From positions 1 through 56,609 of the forward strand of contig JAUZRQ010000032.1 of assembly GCA_030950365.1 (NCBI GenBank): DNA of 56,609 bases, in the 5' to 3' direction. Shown here one piece after another: positions 8,053 to 16,628 of the stretch. This DNA is from Candidatus Zhuqueibacterota bacterium. Its GTDB lineage: Bacteria; Zhuqueibacterota; Zhuqueibacteria; Zhuqueibacterales; Geothermadaptataceae. A program made the position numbers and the translations under genes. Position 1 is the stretch's first letter, and the number at the start of each line of letters is the position of its first letter. Below the pieces are notes generated by a model. The model was given only the letters and a program-made list of their open reading frames with translations. It had not been told where the DNA came from and ran no database searches.

Positions 8053-8940
8053 TTACAAATCGGAGTTTGGGCTCACAACCACTTTCAGCGCCTGCGGTAC
8101 AATCTCAATGGTCAGCGGCGATGGCACCACCACCGGTTCACCATCCACATGATACAAAATTTCGCCTTCCTTTTCGATAACCAATTTTTTGATTTTGTAA
8201 TAGGTGACATGCGGATGTCGGTCGAGGGTGCCGTTGAACAGCATGGGCACGGCGCTTACAATGCGCCATTTGGAGATATTGGGAACGAGACACAGGTCCA
8301 GCAGGCCATCATTGAAACGCGCTCGCGGCGCAATGATCGCGCCATTGCCGAATTGCTGGCCATTAGCGCAAGTCAGCAAAAATGGCGTGAATGGCTTCGC
8401 CTCACCGTCAATGTGCAAAGTCATGGGCCCGGGCTTATAACGCCAGAGTTCGCGCGCGCTAATAAAAAAATAGGGCAACGGCCCGCGCCATGACGTGCGA
8501 TCGAACGCATCGCCCACCACGGCATCGATGCCGGCCCCACTAACGGTACAGAAATACCGCTCCCCGGCCCGGCCAAGATCAATAGTTTTCACCACGCCGG
8601 TTTTCAGCGCCTGAAGCGCGTCGTCCGGATGCAGTGGCAATTTGAGTGAACGCGCCAGTCCGTTTCCCGATCCCGTAGGGATGATCCCCAGGGCGCTTGT
8701 GCTGTGCACCAGGGCCGTGGTCACTTCATTGATGGTACCATCCCCTCCGACTGCAGCGATCACATCATAGCCTTTTTCACTGGCATCACGCGCCGCGCGG
8801 GTGGCATCCCCCCGCCCGGTAGTTTGATAGATTTCGAATTTCAGGTCGCGGCAGGTGGTTTCAATGAGCCGTATCAGTTTCGATTTATCTTTCTTGAATC
8901 CAGCGATGGGATTCACAATAAAAAAAATCGATCGTTGCAT
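8053..8940 (-). CDS. Diacylglycerol kinase family lipid kinase
   Basis: The 295 residues match the DAGK/YegS/BmrU catalytic family. IVNPIAGFKK opens the protein, GGDGTINEV (65-73) is the nucleotide-binding core, and PTGSGNGLAR lies at 88-97. The C-terminal half carries the second domain, with FCTVSGAGIDA and a late HVDGEPV. It would phosphorylate a membrane lipid such as diacylglycerol using ATP at the inner face of the cytoplasmic membrane. The length is normal for the family. Its place between an anti-sigma factor and two sugar-transfer genes suggests an envelope-stress transcript that adjusts membrane lipids; this is inferred from context. Confidence 0.85.
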   Translation of the reverse strand: MQRSIFFIVNPIAGFKKDKSKLIRLIETTCRDLKFEIYQTTGRGDATRAARDASEKGYDVIAAVGGDGTINEVTTALVHSTSALGIIPTGSGNGLARSLKLPLHPDDALQALKTGVVKTIDLGRAGERYFCTVSGAGIDAVVGDAFDRTSWRGPLPYFFISARELWRYKPGPMTLHIDGEAKPFTPFLLTCANGQQFGNGAIIAPRARFNDGLLDLCLVPNISKWRIVSAVPMLFNGTLDRHPHVTYYKIKKLVIEKEGEILYHVDGEPVVVPSPLTIEIVPQALKVVVSPNSDL

Positions 8941-8978
8941 AGGCTTTCAGAACCATGGCGGCTAATGGGTTCAATTCG

Positions 8979-9638
8979 CTAAATCTTCTGAAATCGCTCC
9001 ACATTCAAATACACGCCTCCGGGATAGGCATATCCCCTGACCCGCAACTTTTTGTGCATGAGCTTGTCATTGTGCAGCAAGTTCTTGCCTTCTCCAGCCG
9101 GGATGATATTCCAGATTTTGCCATCCGGCGTTTTGATGCCCATGCGATGATCTGCCTCATGCGTATGCGTCAGATGGGCTTTTTCCAACAACTCGCAATC
9201 CACGCACAGCACCTCGCCTTCCACTTCGACGGGCTTGAGCTCCACATGATCGCGGCCCAGGGCAAAGCCGCTGATCCTCCCACCCGTCCGCACCACAGCA
9301 CTCAGGTAGGGATAGCCGACGAAGAACAGCAGCGTCACCAGCGCGAAAGCGCCCTTGAACCGATGCAGCGCAAACGCCTCGGCAAGCATTTCCATGAAAC
9401 CCGGCACCGGCCGGCTTCCGAAAAGCATGCGTCGAATGCGTGCGCGCACATGCAACGGTGTATTTTCGGTGCGGTAGCGCTCCCGCAACAGTTTTTTCAT
9501 CGAGCTTTGCAGGTCAATTTGTTCGCGGCAGGTACGGCATATTTGCAAATGCTCCTCAACTTCCACAATTTCCTTTTCTACCAGTTCTCCATCCACATAG
9601 GCGGTCAACAGGGGCTCAAGTTCTTGACATGCTTTCAT
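8979..9638 (-). CDS. Zinc-finger anti-sigma factor with extracytoplasmic C-terminal domain
   Basis: From the ATG at 9638 the protein is 219 residues. The cytoplasmic N-terminus holds a zinc-binding anti-sigma signature: Cys4, then His30-x3-Cys34-x2-Cys37. One membrane helix spans about 95-116. The roughly 100-residue outer part carries CVDCELLE, an HTHEADHRMG stretch and TPDGKIWNI, and I judge it a distant relative of small periplasmic domains that read G-x-C-x-x-G-x-x-x-x-DG. The anti-sigma part should hold the neighbouring ECF sigma factor inactive until an envelope signal releases it. I chose this start because AAAGGG lies ten bases upstream; the frame could begin at 9665. The Cys/His-rich outer domain may sense redox state, metal or heme. 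Confidence 0.8.
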   Translation of the reverse strand: MKACQELEPLLTAYVDGELVEKEIVEVEEHLQICRTCREQIDLQSSMKKLLRERYRTENTPLHVRARIRRMLFGSRPVPGFMEMLAEAFALHRFKGAFALVTLLFFVGYPYLSAVVRTGGRISGFALGRDHVELKPVEVEGEVLCVDCELLEKAHLTHTHEADHRMGIKTPDGKIWNIIPAGEGKNLLHNDKLMHKKLRVRGYAYPGGVYLNVERFQKI

Positions 9639-9717
9639 ACTCATCATTCCCTTTGACTGAAACATCTATTGGATAATTCATTGTTTTTTTGATTCCATCC
9701 TCTGGCATTTGGAAACC

Positions 9718-10314
9718 TCACCCATCCAATTTTCGCTTAATATAACCTTCCTGAATGGCATATTCTTCCAAAAATTTTTGTAATTGTTTGCGGCCCCGCG
9801 ACAGCCGCGACATGACCGTGCCAATGGGCACATCAACGATTTCAGCAATTTCTTTGTAGGAAAAGCCGTGGATATCGCATAGAATCACCACGATGCGGAA
9901 ATCTTCGGCCAGGCGATCAAGCGCATCCTTGATTTTGTCATCGAACAGCTCTTCATACACCTGATAATCGATCGTCTCCTGATGGGCACGATTCTCCGAC
10001 TTATCGTCGTCATCAGAATACGCAAACTCCACTTTGTCGAATTCGACTTTTTGCGGCTCACGCTGTTTCTTTCGATAGCGGTTGATGAAGGTATTGGTCA
10101 GTATTTTAAAAATCCAGGCCTTGAAATTGGTGCCTGGTGCAAATTTATTGAAAAAGCGATAGGCCCGCAGATACGTATCTTGCAGCAAATCCTCTGCATC
10201 AAGTGGATTTTTGGTGAGCCGCAGGGCCGTGCTGAACAACTGATCCATATATTCAAAAGCCAGGGACTCGAACTCACGCTTGATCTCGTCTCTGGATTTG
10301 CGTTTCATCAGCAT
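9718..10314 (-). CDS. ECF-family RNA polymerase sigma factor
   Basis: The 198-residue form begins at the ATG at 10314, with an AAAGG site nine bases upstream; an in-frame ATG at 10383 has no ribosome site and would sit about eleven bases from the predicted transcript start. Region 2 is clear ([14 protein letters not shown], then [18 protein letters not shown]). Region 4 has the DNA-binding helix pair [17 protein letters not shown] followed by [11 protein letters not shown]. An acidic linker with SDDDDKSE separates them. It should direct RNA polymerase to envelope-related promoters, and it is followed 79 bases later by its likely anti-sigma partner. A promoter is suggested at 10401-10428. Confidence 0.92.
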   Translation of the reverse strand: MLMKRKSRDEIKREFESLAFEYMDQLFSTALRLTKNPLDAEDLLQDTYLRAYRFFNKFAPGTNFKAWIFKILTNTFINRYRKKQREPQKVEFDKVEFAYSDDDDKSENRAHQETIDYQVYEELFDDKIKDALDRLAEDFRIVVILCDIHGFSYKEIAEIVDVPIGTVMSRLSRGRKQLQKFLEEYAIQEGYIKRKLDG

Positions 10315-10400
10315 GGATGGCATCCTTTTTGATTTTCCTTCATCGAAATCGGGAAAACATGAATTAGCGGCTTCTATCATCACGACAGCCAGATCGGCGT

Positions 10401-10428
10401 TCTATAGTAGGGAAATTTCAGCAACAAA
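10401..10428 (-). promoter_or_regulatory. Possible promoter of the sigma factor operon
   Basis: On the minus strand TTGTTG (10428-10423) is followed by 16 bases and TATAGA (10406-10401). Transcription would begin near 10394, about 80 bases before the preferred sigma factor start. The match is moderate, and a second ECF-type autoregulated promoter could also exist but is not recognisable here. Confidence 0.35.
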
Positions 10429-10484
10429 AACAGCAAAAAATGCGGGGATATTCCAGGAATTGATCTACCGGCAATGAACTGTCC

Positions 10485-11024
10485 CTAAAGATGGGTCTCG
10501 TCCACCCACCGTTTGATGCGCCACTTGCCGTCAGCCCCTAACCGAAACGTGAAAATGGCGTACCCCTGCAGGGTGATACTCAGGTCCGAACCGATCAAGG
10601 TCAGGCGAAAATTTCGATACTGAATCTCCTCCTTATCACTTACCGTGTTCTGATAGATGATATTGAGCCACATCAACTCGATGGCGTCGAAAGCGCGAAA
10701 CAACCCACCGGTGGTTCGCAGCTCAACATCCCTGCCCCAGGATTCAAACGCACCGGACTCTCCGATGGTCGGATCGAAAAATTCGAACACAAATCCACTA
10801 TCCAAAAGGTCTGCATAAAGCAAAGAATCACGAAACGTATAGGCATAGACAAAGTTTTGCAGTACCTCGTCGGGTGACTTTTGTGAGGTAATGAGTGCAT
10901 TTTGCTGGCTGGATTTATCCACTTTTGGGGCGAACGGGTTCAGGCAGCCCACTAGCATGCCACCTAACAGAACAAACAGGGATAGAATAATTGGCAGGCC
11001 TGGTGTGAAACGCAAATTCAACAT
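10485..11024 (-). CDS. Putative lipoprotein with NTF2-like region
   Basis: The 179-residue protein has a lipoprotein signal peptide ending LVGC, followed by LNPFAPK. The mature part begins SPDEVLQNFVYAY and contains a segment with D-P-x(6)-G-x-F-E-x-W-x-RD and a C-terminal GKWRIKRWVDE strand, which suits an NTF2-like/SnoaL-type fold. It is clearly related to the lipoprotein at 25398-26018, which shares C-x-NPF after the lipobox, P-x-x-VL-x-N, D-P...G-x-FEFW-x-RD and a late tryptophan strand. The function is unknown. It lies between the sigma factor and the tonB operon, separated from tonB by a terminator, and is probably transcribed alone. Confidence 0.7.
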   Translation of the reverse strand: MLNLRFTPGLPIILSLFVLLGGMLVGCLNPFAPKVDKSSQQNALITSQKSPDEVLQNFVYAYTFRDSLLYADLLDSGFVFEFFDPTIGESGAFESWGRDVELRTTGGLFRAFDAIELMWLNIIYQNTVSDKEEIQYRNFRLTLIGSDLSITLQGYAIFTFRLGADGKWRIKRWVDETHL

Positions 11025-11044
11025 GTCCTCGATTCCGAACAGAT

Positions 11045-11075
11045 AAAAAAAGGCGGCTATGAAGGCCGCCTTTTT
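11045..11075 (-). terminator. Intrinsic terminator after tonB
   Basis: AGGCGGC (11051-11057) pairs with GCCGCCT (11065-11071) around a seven-base loop. On the minus strand a run of T follows the stem (11050-11045), just after the tonB stop at 11082. The T-run present on the other side as well makes it potentially bidirectional. Confidence 0.85.
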
Positions 11076-11081
11076 GCTTGC

Positions 11082-11720
11082 TTATTTCAGCTTGAAAATC
11101 ACCGGAATACCAACCCAGACCTTCACGGGCCTGTCGCGCTGCTTTGCCGGCTTCCAGCGCACACTGCGGATGGCCTCGATGGCTGCCTCATCACAGCCGC
11201 TGTGACCGAGCGAACGCAGAATCTTGGTATCCACCACACGGCCATCAACGTCGATGAGCACGTTCACAATCACGCGGCCTTCGATGCCGGCTTTCCGCGC
11301 GATATCCGGGTATTTCAGATTGCGTTGGATCGCCTCGAAACCGCCGATGGGCATCGGGGGTTCATCATAGGCCACGAAGATATTCGCACTTTCATCGGTC
11401 TGCGGAGGCTCCGGTGGCGGCGGAATATCGCTCAAGTCGATCTCCGTCGGTTCGATGGTTTCATCTTCCGGCACATCTTCGTTTTCGGTCGGAATTGGAA
11501 CCGCCGGACGGGCTGGAGGTGGCGGGCGTTTGATTTGTTCCGTGGGCGGAATCTCTTCCACCTTGAATTCCGGCACCTCAGCCGTAATGGTTTCTGATTC
11601 GACCTCAACCTGACGAAAGGCCATGAAAATGATTAAAATCAGCACCAGAGCGCCAATATACCCGATTTCCAGGGCCTTTTTATGTTTCAGCTTGAGGTCG
11701 GCTTCCGGATTTTTTCTCAT
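11082..11720 (-). CDS. tonB: Energy transducer TonB
   Basis: The 212 residues comprise a short cytoplasmic tail, one membrane helix at about 18-35, a proline/glutamate-rich periplasmic spacer (about 50-115, with PPPPARPAVP and PPPPEPP), and a TonB C-terminal domain at about 120-212. That domain has YPDIARKAGIEGRVIVNVLID, so it matches the usual YP..AR..G..G.V.V pattern, then a late RSVRWKPA and a closing VGIPVIFKL. TonB passes proton-motive energy from ExbB/ExbD to outer-membrane receptors such as the one at 31858. It is the last gene of the exbB-exbD-exbD-tonB operon, 22 bases after exbD. Confidence 0.92.
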   Translation of the reverse strand: MRKNPEADLKLKHKKALEIGYIGALVLILIIFMAFRQVEVESETITAEVPEFKVEEIPPTEQIKRPPPPARPAVPIPTENEDVPEDETIEPTEIDLSDIPPPPEPPQTDESANIFVAYDEPPMPIGGFEAIQRNLKYPDIARKAGIEGRVIVNVLIDVDGRVVDTKILRSLGHSGCDEAAIEAIRSVRWKPAKQRDRPVKVWVGIPVIFKLK

Positions 11721-11742
11721 GAATATCCCACCTCACGGTTGA

Positions 11743-12162
11743 TTAGCTTGCGGGTTTTGCCGAGTAATTGACGTTCAATGCATCGGCCTTTCTCAGTTCC
11801 TGTTGAATATCGGTCACCAGTCCCATCTTCACTTTGGCGTCGATTTTCATGGACACGACTTTTAACGGGTGCAGTCGATCGGCGCGCTTTTTATACATAA
11901 TGTCAGCGATTTCGCTGATTTGCACCAGTTTATCGTCGATCGAAATGCGCCCCGCAGCATCCGCCCACAGATAGGCCACATCTCGCTTTCCGGGCAACTT
12001 CTCAATCTGCTTGGCAGTCGGCAATTTCACCTGTAAGCCGGTGAATTCTTTAAAAACTGTCGTCACCATGAAAAAGATCAGCAGAAGGAAGACAATATCC
12101 GGAAGCGAGGCCGTTGGGATACCCGTCGTAACCTTCGACTTTCGATTGAATTCCATTGGCAT
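11743..12162 (-). CDS. exbD: Biopolymer transport protein ExbD (second copy)
   Basis: The 139-residue protein has a basic N-terminus, a single membrane helix at about 20-38 (LPDIVFLLLIFFMV) with the conserved proton-carrying aspartate at position 22, and a periplasmic domain of about 95 residues. It contains PLKVVSMKIDAKVKMG, matching the usual ExbD/TolR strand pattern. It would form the ExbB-ExbD motor that energises TonB. Two ExbD paralogues in one operon are common in FCB bacteria and may build a mixed dimer. It lies between the first exbD (39 bases) and tonB (22 bases). Confidence 0.9.
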   Translation of the reverse strand: MPMEFNRKSKVTTGIPTASLPDIVFLLLIFFMVTTVFKEFTGLQVKLPTAKQIEKLPGKRDVAYLWADAAGRISIDDKLVQISEIADIMYKKRADRLHPLKVVSMKIDAKVKMGLVTDIQQELRKADALNVNYSAKPAS

Positions 12163-12201
12163 GTTTTTTTAACCCAACTCTTTTGATTGAAATTTCATTG
12201 A

Positions 12202-12600
12202 TTAATCCGGTTCGGCCAGCGAGATTCGCTTGGCTCCTGCCTGCTTTAGCTGGTCCATTACTTTGATGTACACCTGATATTCCGTTTCCCGATCAGTTTT
12301 GACCGAAATGATCAGCTTATCGTTCTGGGCCAGCTTTTCCCGCACGATATTTTTGATCATCGGGATCGGCACCATTTCATTATCCAACATGACTTCCCCC
12401 TGGGCGTTCACCAGCAGATTGGCAATGTTTTCTTTGCGGATATCTTTGGTTTCGCCCTTGGCCGGAAGCACCAGACTGATGCCTTTATCCACGTCGATGG
12501 TCGAAGAGACCAAAAAGAATATCAGCACGAGAAAGGCGATATCGGCAAGAGAGGCCGTCGGGATTTCAGCATTACGCTCTTTTTTCTTTTCAACAACCAT
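12202..12600 (-). CDS. exbD: Biopolymer transport protein ExbD (first copy)
   Basis: The 132-residue protein has the ExbD architecture: a charged start (VVEKKKERN), one membrane helix with SLADIAFLVLIFFLV, in which Asp20 is the conserved ionisable residue, and a periplasmic domain with DNEMVPIPMIKNIV and IISVKTDRETEYQVY. It differs clearly from the second ExbD (for example the VDKGISLVLPAKGE segment), so the pair are old paralogues rather than a recent duplication. It starts 18 bases after exbB and is cotranscribed with it. Confidence 0.9.
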   Translation of the reverse strand: MVVEKKKERNAEIPTASLADIAFLVLIFFLVSSTIDVDKGISLVLPAKGETKDIRKENIANLLVNAQGEVMLDNEMVPIPMIKNIVREKLAQNDKLIISVKTDRETEYQVYIKVMDQLKQAGAKRISLAEPD

Positions 12601-12618
12601 GATGTTATGCTCCTGAAA

Positions 12619-13248
12619 TTAGGCCACTTTGCCGGTTTCTTTCATTTCGACCAGAGAATCCACCAGCTCAACCGAGCTCTCTTCCATATCGACGATGAGT
12701 TTATCGATGCGGGAAATGAAGTAGTTGTGCAATGTCTGGACGATAATGGCCACCACCAGCCCGAACAGGGTGGTGATCAGGGCCACTGAAATACCACCGG
12801 CCACGATCGACGGGCTGATATCGTTTGCACGCTTGATCGAATCGAAAGCCTGAATCATGCCCCAAACCGTTCCAAGGAAGCCCAACATCGGTGCCACCGA
12901 AATCACCGTGGCCAGCCAGATCAAATTTTTCTCCAAAAATGCCATCTCGATGGAGCCGGCATTCATAATGGCTTTTTCGACCTGATCGATACCACGATCC
13001 ACACGGAGCAAACCGGCGTGAAAAATTGAGGCAACCGGACCACGTGTATTCGCGCAAACTTCGGTTGCTGCGGAAACTCCACCCTCCTTCAAAGCTTGCT
13101 TTATTTTCGCAAGAAATTTCCGGTTGTTGATGGAGGCCATCGTCAGCGTATAAAAACGTTCGATACTAATACCCAATCCGAGAACCAGCAGTGCCAGAAT
13201 TGGATGCATGAAGCCTCCACCTTGAATGTACAATTCGAGCAGATTCAT
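12619..13248 (-). CDS. exbB: MotA/TolQ/ExbB proton channel family protein
   Basis: The 209 residues contain three membrane helices, at about 14-32, 105-130 and 148-172. The central cytoplasmic part has the family hallmark GSIEMAFLEKNLIWLATVIS and APMLGFLGTVWGMI, followed by AGGISVALITTLFGLVVAI. ExbB is the pentameric channel that encloses ExbD and converts the proton gradient into motion of TonB. It is the first gene of the operon, which has a consensus promoter at 13324-13352 and a leader of about 70 bases. Confidence 0.93.
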   Translation of the reverse strand: MNLLELYIQGGGFMHPILALLVLGLGISIERFYTLTMASINNRKFLAKIKQALKEGGVSAATEVCANTRGPVASIFHAGLLRVDRGIDQVEKAIMNAGSIEMAFLEKNLIWLATVISVAPMLGFLGTVWGMIQAFDSIKRANDISPSIVAGGISVALITTLFGLVVAIIVQTLHNYFISRIDKLIVDMEESSVELVDSLVEMKETGKVA

Positions 13249-13323
13249 ACGATAAATCCCTCCCGGTTTTAAACTGAAAGCTAATTAGGCTTGTAACGAC
13301 CCTGTGAATTGAAATTTTGGTGC

Positions 13324-13352
13324 AGTATAGCCAATTTTTAAAAAAAAGTCAA
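13324..13352 (-). promoter_or_regulatory. Sigma-70 type promoter of the exbB-exbD-exbD-tonB operon
   Basis: On the minus strand TTGACT (13352-13347) is followed by 17 bases, mostly T and A, and then TATACT (13329-13324). The predicted start is near 13317. The -35 box overlaps one arm of an A8/T8 inverted repeat (about 13339-13360), which could be a curved element or a binding site. Both boxes match at five of six positions with the ideal spacing. Confidence 0.75.
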
Positions 13353-13413
13353 CTTTTTTTTGACCAGTTACATAGAATTGAATAATTATAAATTTCAAGC
13401 CTTTATCCTGCAT

Positions 13414-13439
13414 AAAAAAAGCCTCCATTATGGAGGCTT
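13414..13439 (-). terminator. Intrinsic terminator after the processing protease
   Basis: AAGCCTCCA (13419-13427) pairs perfectly with TGGAGGCTT (13431-13439) around a three-base loop. On the minus strand the stem is followed by a T-run (13420-13414). It lies 22 bases after the stop of the protease gene at 13461 and separates it from the exbB operon. Confidence 0.85.
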
Positions 13440-13460
13440 GTGGCAATCTTAATGGTATAT

Positions 13461-15077
13461 TTATTCATTTCGGAACGGCTCTCGATCGCCCGGTTTTTGA
13501 TGGTATTCCGCTAATTCGGCCGCTTTCTGAAAGTTCTTTAGCGCAGCGAGAACCTGCCTGTCATAGCGGACTTCCACCTCGTAATATTTCTCCGAATTCC
13601 ACAAGCTGCGGGCGATTTCGCTCTTGATCCGCGCCTGGATGAAATCCAAATCCTTGTCCCAGGCCTCCTGCGAAAATTCGATGTCCTTTTTGCTCTTCAC
13701 CAGTTGCTTGAATTCCGCCAGCATCTGCGGCGTGGTCTCAAACCGCTCGATGAACCGTTTGGGCGATCTGGCTAGATCTTTGTGACGGGCGGCATAGTTG
13801 GATCCGTATTCGAAAAACAGCCGCTTGCGGATGAGGTTGGCCGTGAAACCGGTGATTTTTTCTGACTTCACCACGATATCCGGATGGATACCGCCACCGC
13901 CAAACACCACGCGGCCAGCCGACGTGTAAAATTTCGGCCGGGTGGAATCGGGTGTGGTGTCCTCATCCTCCTCTTTCCATGCCTCTTCATAGTACTTCCG
14001 CCGACCGTTGTTGTATGGCCGCTGAATCAGCCGACCGCTGGGCGTATAGTAACGCGCGATGGTGATACGCACGGCCGACCCGTCTTTCAGCGGGATCTGG
14101 TTTTGCACCAGCCCCTTACCGAAACTGCGCTCGCCCAAAATCAGGCCGCGATCCCAGTCCTGCACCGCGCCGGCAACAATCTCCGACGCACTGGCTGAAC
14201 CGTGATTAATGAGGATCACCAACGGAATATCGGTTTTCATCGGATCCTCGGTGGCGTAGAAGTCCTCGTTGGCCTGCGGAATGCGGCCGCGGGTGTATAC
14301 GATTTTCTTGCCGGTCGGGATGAATTTATTGGCCACCGCCACGGCCTGATCCAGAAAGCCGCCGCTGTTGAAGCGCAAATCGAGAATGAGGCGTTTCATG
14401 CCCTGCGCATTCAGTTTCTGCAGAGCTTTGATCAGCTCTTCATTGGTCGTGCGCGCAAAACGGTTCAGTTTAATGTATCCGGTCTGCTCATCGATCATGA
14501 ACGCTGCCAGCACGCTATAAATGGAAATCTGATCGCGAATGATGGCAAAGTGCAGCGGCTCGTCCACGCCGGGCCGCTTGATGGTCACGTTCACGGTGGT
14601 GCCACGCGGACCGCGCAGCTTCTTGATCACCTCGTCCTCGGTAATACCATAAGTGGACACGCCTTCGATTTCGATGATCTGGTCCCCGGGCCGTAGACCG
14701 AGCCGGTCGGACGGCGAATCGGGCACCGGCGAAACCACGGTGGGATACTTATTCTGAATGATAAATTCAATCCCGATGCCTTCGAAATGGCCCTCGAAGC
14801 GCTCGTTCACGTCGCGGAGCTGCTTTTCAGGAATGTACACCGAATGCGGATCCAGGGCCTCCAGCATGCCGTTGATGGCTTCGGTGACCAGCTTTTCTTC
14901 ATCCACATCCTCGACGTACAGCCGGGATACATCGGTGAGTACCTCGGCGAACCGGGCCAGTTGCTGATACACATTGCTGCCCGGGATCACCGATGCAGGA
15001 CGAAAAATCATCATGGCGGTAACGCCGACTGCCGCCCCCATAAAAAACATCAACGCCGTTTTGCGCATGCGTTTCAT
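13461..15077 (-). CDS. S41 family C-terminal processing peptidase
   Basis: From the ATG at 15077 the protein is 538 residues: an N-terminal signal anchor (about 6-24), an N-terminal helical region, a PDZ domain (about 80-165, with SDRLGLRPGDQIIEIEG) and the S41 catalytic core. The Ser-Lys dyad is Ser296, the middle serine of SASASE, and Lys321 in SFGKG, 25 residues apart as in E. coli Prc. A C-terminal helical tail of about 130 residues follows. It would cleave periplasmic or exported proteins from a C-terminal tail. The start is ambiguous: a TTG at 15119 has a perfect AGGAGG nine bases upstream and would add 14 residues, whereas the ATG has GAGG at good spacing and a cleaner signal segment. 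Confidence 0.92.
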   Translation of the reverse strand: MKRMRKTALMFFMGAAVGVTAMMIFRPASVIPGSNVYQQLARFAEVLTDVSRLYVEDVDEEKLVTEAINGMLEALDPHSVYIPEKQLRDVNERFEGHFEGIGIEFIIQNKYPTVVSPVPDSPSDRLGLRPGDQIIEIEGVSTYGITEDEVIKKLRGPRGTTVNVTIKRPGVDEPLHFAIIRDQISIYSVLAAFMIDEQTGYIKLNRFARTTNEELIKALQKLNAQGMKRLILDLRFNSGGFLDQAVAVANKFIPTGKKIVYTRGRIPQANEDFYATEDPMKTDIPLVILINHGSASASEIVAGAVQDWDRGLILGERSFGKGLVQNQIPLKDGSAVRITIARYYTPSGRLIQRPYNNGRRKYYEEAWKEEDEDTTPDSTRPKFYTSAGRVVFGGGGIHPDIVVKSEKITGFTANLIRKRLFFEYGSNYAARHKDLARSPKRFIERFETTPQMLAEFKQLVKSKKDIEFSQEAWDKDLDFIQARIKSEIARSLWNSEKYYEVEVRYDRQVLAALKNFQKAAELAEYHQKPGDREPFRNE

Positions 15078-15119
15078 TATAAAACCTCGCCTGATTTTCC
15101 CTTTAAAAAAACTGTACAA

Positions 15120-15616
15120 TTAACCTCGCCTCCTGCAGAAGGTTTTTCAATAATGGTCATCGTTGATCGGAGTCCCCTTCCCCCTATTCAATCCAACCCC
15201 GACCTTGCAATGACCGCCGTTATCGTATCAATTTGGTGATACACATCTGCAAAACCATTGTCCACTATGACGACGGCTGACAGCCCACCTCGTATCACCA
15301 TCCATTATTTGTCATTGCAGCTTTCAACGTCAAATGAAAATGAGCGCATTTCATGCCCGTCTCATTTCCTAAAAAAAGATTGCAGAATTCCTTACCCTTC
15401 TATATCAATCAGAGAATGGTAATAATCATCATAATAGGCCTACGCCCTAAACAGCTACTGTGTTTGAATATTCATCAACCACTCAAAGACATCTTATTGA
15501 TTTATCGAAAGTTAAATTGTTTTCTTTAGCCCTTGCCCGTCCGTGGGGCCATTTTTCACCATCTAACAAAGATTTCAATCGGTTCACTCAGTGAACGCAC
15601 AAACGCGCGCGAAAGT
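15120..15616. other. Intergenic region between the protease gene and the eight-gene operon
   Basis: About 500 bases with no supported gene. It should hold the protease promoter near 15130-15250 and the 3' end of the large minus-strand operon at its right side. I found neither a well-spaced -35/-10 pair nor a stable hairpin with a T-run. The stretch 15300-15540 is AT-rich and featureless to my reading. Confidence 0.4.
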
Positions 15617-16552
15617 TTATAAATTCAAACTGAAGCTGATCTGATGCACGTTGCCAAAGTCCAGTTGCGCTGGCGAATAGGCATAGTCGAGTTGGTAGCC
15701 GCCGCTAATAATGCCGATGCCGCCTGAAATGCCGCCGATTTCTACTCCCACGCGGTAACCCAGCCGCAAGGCGAACCGGCCGCGAAACACGCTTTCCACG
15801 CCAATGCCTGAAATGGTATTACCGCTGAACACTTTCCGTGTACCGGCAACCAGGGCTACATCCGCTTTGTCGCCAAACATTGCCGGACGGTAGGCCACAG
15901 CCAGACGAACCAATGCGGGTAGCTTGACCTTTTCATTGAGCACCGGATCCATCGCGCCGAAATTGTGTAACGACAACGCCACCGACAGCGTCGGCAAAAA
16001 AGCCGGCTTCCAGATGGCACCGATATCGATGGCCATACCGTTGGTGGTATAGGTCCAGATGCGCTCGCCGATGTATTTCAGCGTCACACCGCCCCAGAGA
16101 CTGCGCGTGATCTGCTGAGCAATACTGATACCAAAAGCGAAATCGTGCGCCTGCACCTCGCTGGTGGGCATTTCGGACGGCTGATCGCGCTGCTCTATGC
16201 CATCAATGCTTTGCAATTGCCAGAATAAACCGATCTGTGCACCGACCGCGGAAATTTTCACTGATAAAAATTCATTCCGAATGCCCTGCAACCATTCACT
16301 ATGGGCAAAAAAAGCCTGATTGCGCGCAAAATTCAATCCGGCGGGATTCCAATATACCGCAGAGCCGTCCTGCACCAGCGCGGCTGCGGCTTCACCCATG
16401 GCCACGCTCTGCCCGCCGATGCCGATTTTCAAAAACGCGAGGCCGGTGCCGCCGGCACTGCCCGCCTGCGCCTGTAGGCCCTGCGGTGCCGAAAGCAAAG
16501 CGATGCCTGTTAGCAAAATCAGACCTATGATCCAGAAGCGAGTGTCAGACAT
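15617..16552 (-). CDS. PorV/PorQ family outer-membrane protein
   Basis: The 311-residue protein has a signal peptide ending LQAQ, then the family opening: GGTGLAFLKIGIGGQSVAMGE, followed by AAALVQDGSAVYWNPAGL. The conserved G-A-x-x-x-x-x-x-G-x-A plus WNPAGL is the hallmark of PorV/PorQ-type barrel proteins. The remaining sequence shows repeated amphipathic strands and ends with an aromatic-poor FSLNL terminal strand. PorV helps move type IX cargo at the outer membrane. The start is supported by GGAG five bases upstream. It is the last of eight genes in the pdxJ-to-PorV run, 76 bases after a second PorV-like gene. Confidence 0.8.
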   Translation of the reverse strand: MSDTRFWIIGLILLTGIALLSAPQGLQAQAGSAGGTGLAFLKIGIGGQSVAMGEAAAALVQDGSAVYWNPAGLNFARNQAFFAHSEWLQGIRNEFLSVKISAVGAQIGLFWQLQSIDGIEQRDQPSEMPTSEVQAHDFAFGISIAQQITRSLWGGVTLKYIGERIWTYTTNGMAIDIGAIWKPAFLPTLSVALSLHNFGAMDPVLNEKVKLPALVRLAVAYRPAMFGDKADVALVAGTRKVFSGNTISGIGVESVFRGRFALRLGYRVGVEIGGISGGIGIISGGYQLDYAYSPAQLDFGNVHQISFSLNL

Positions 16553-16628
16553 GATGACTCCATCTCCAATTGTAGAAATCCATCAAAACCGCATCATCCG
16601 TGTAAGCTGCTGCACAGATTTGCACTGC

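Noticed and set aside
15617-16552. FadL-type hydrocarbon transporter for the PorV-like proteins
   Set aside because: PorV proteins share the FadL fold, but the GxGxxxxAMG...NPAG opening and the sorted cargo next door favour PorV/PorQ.
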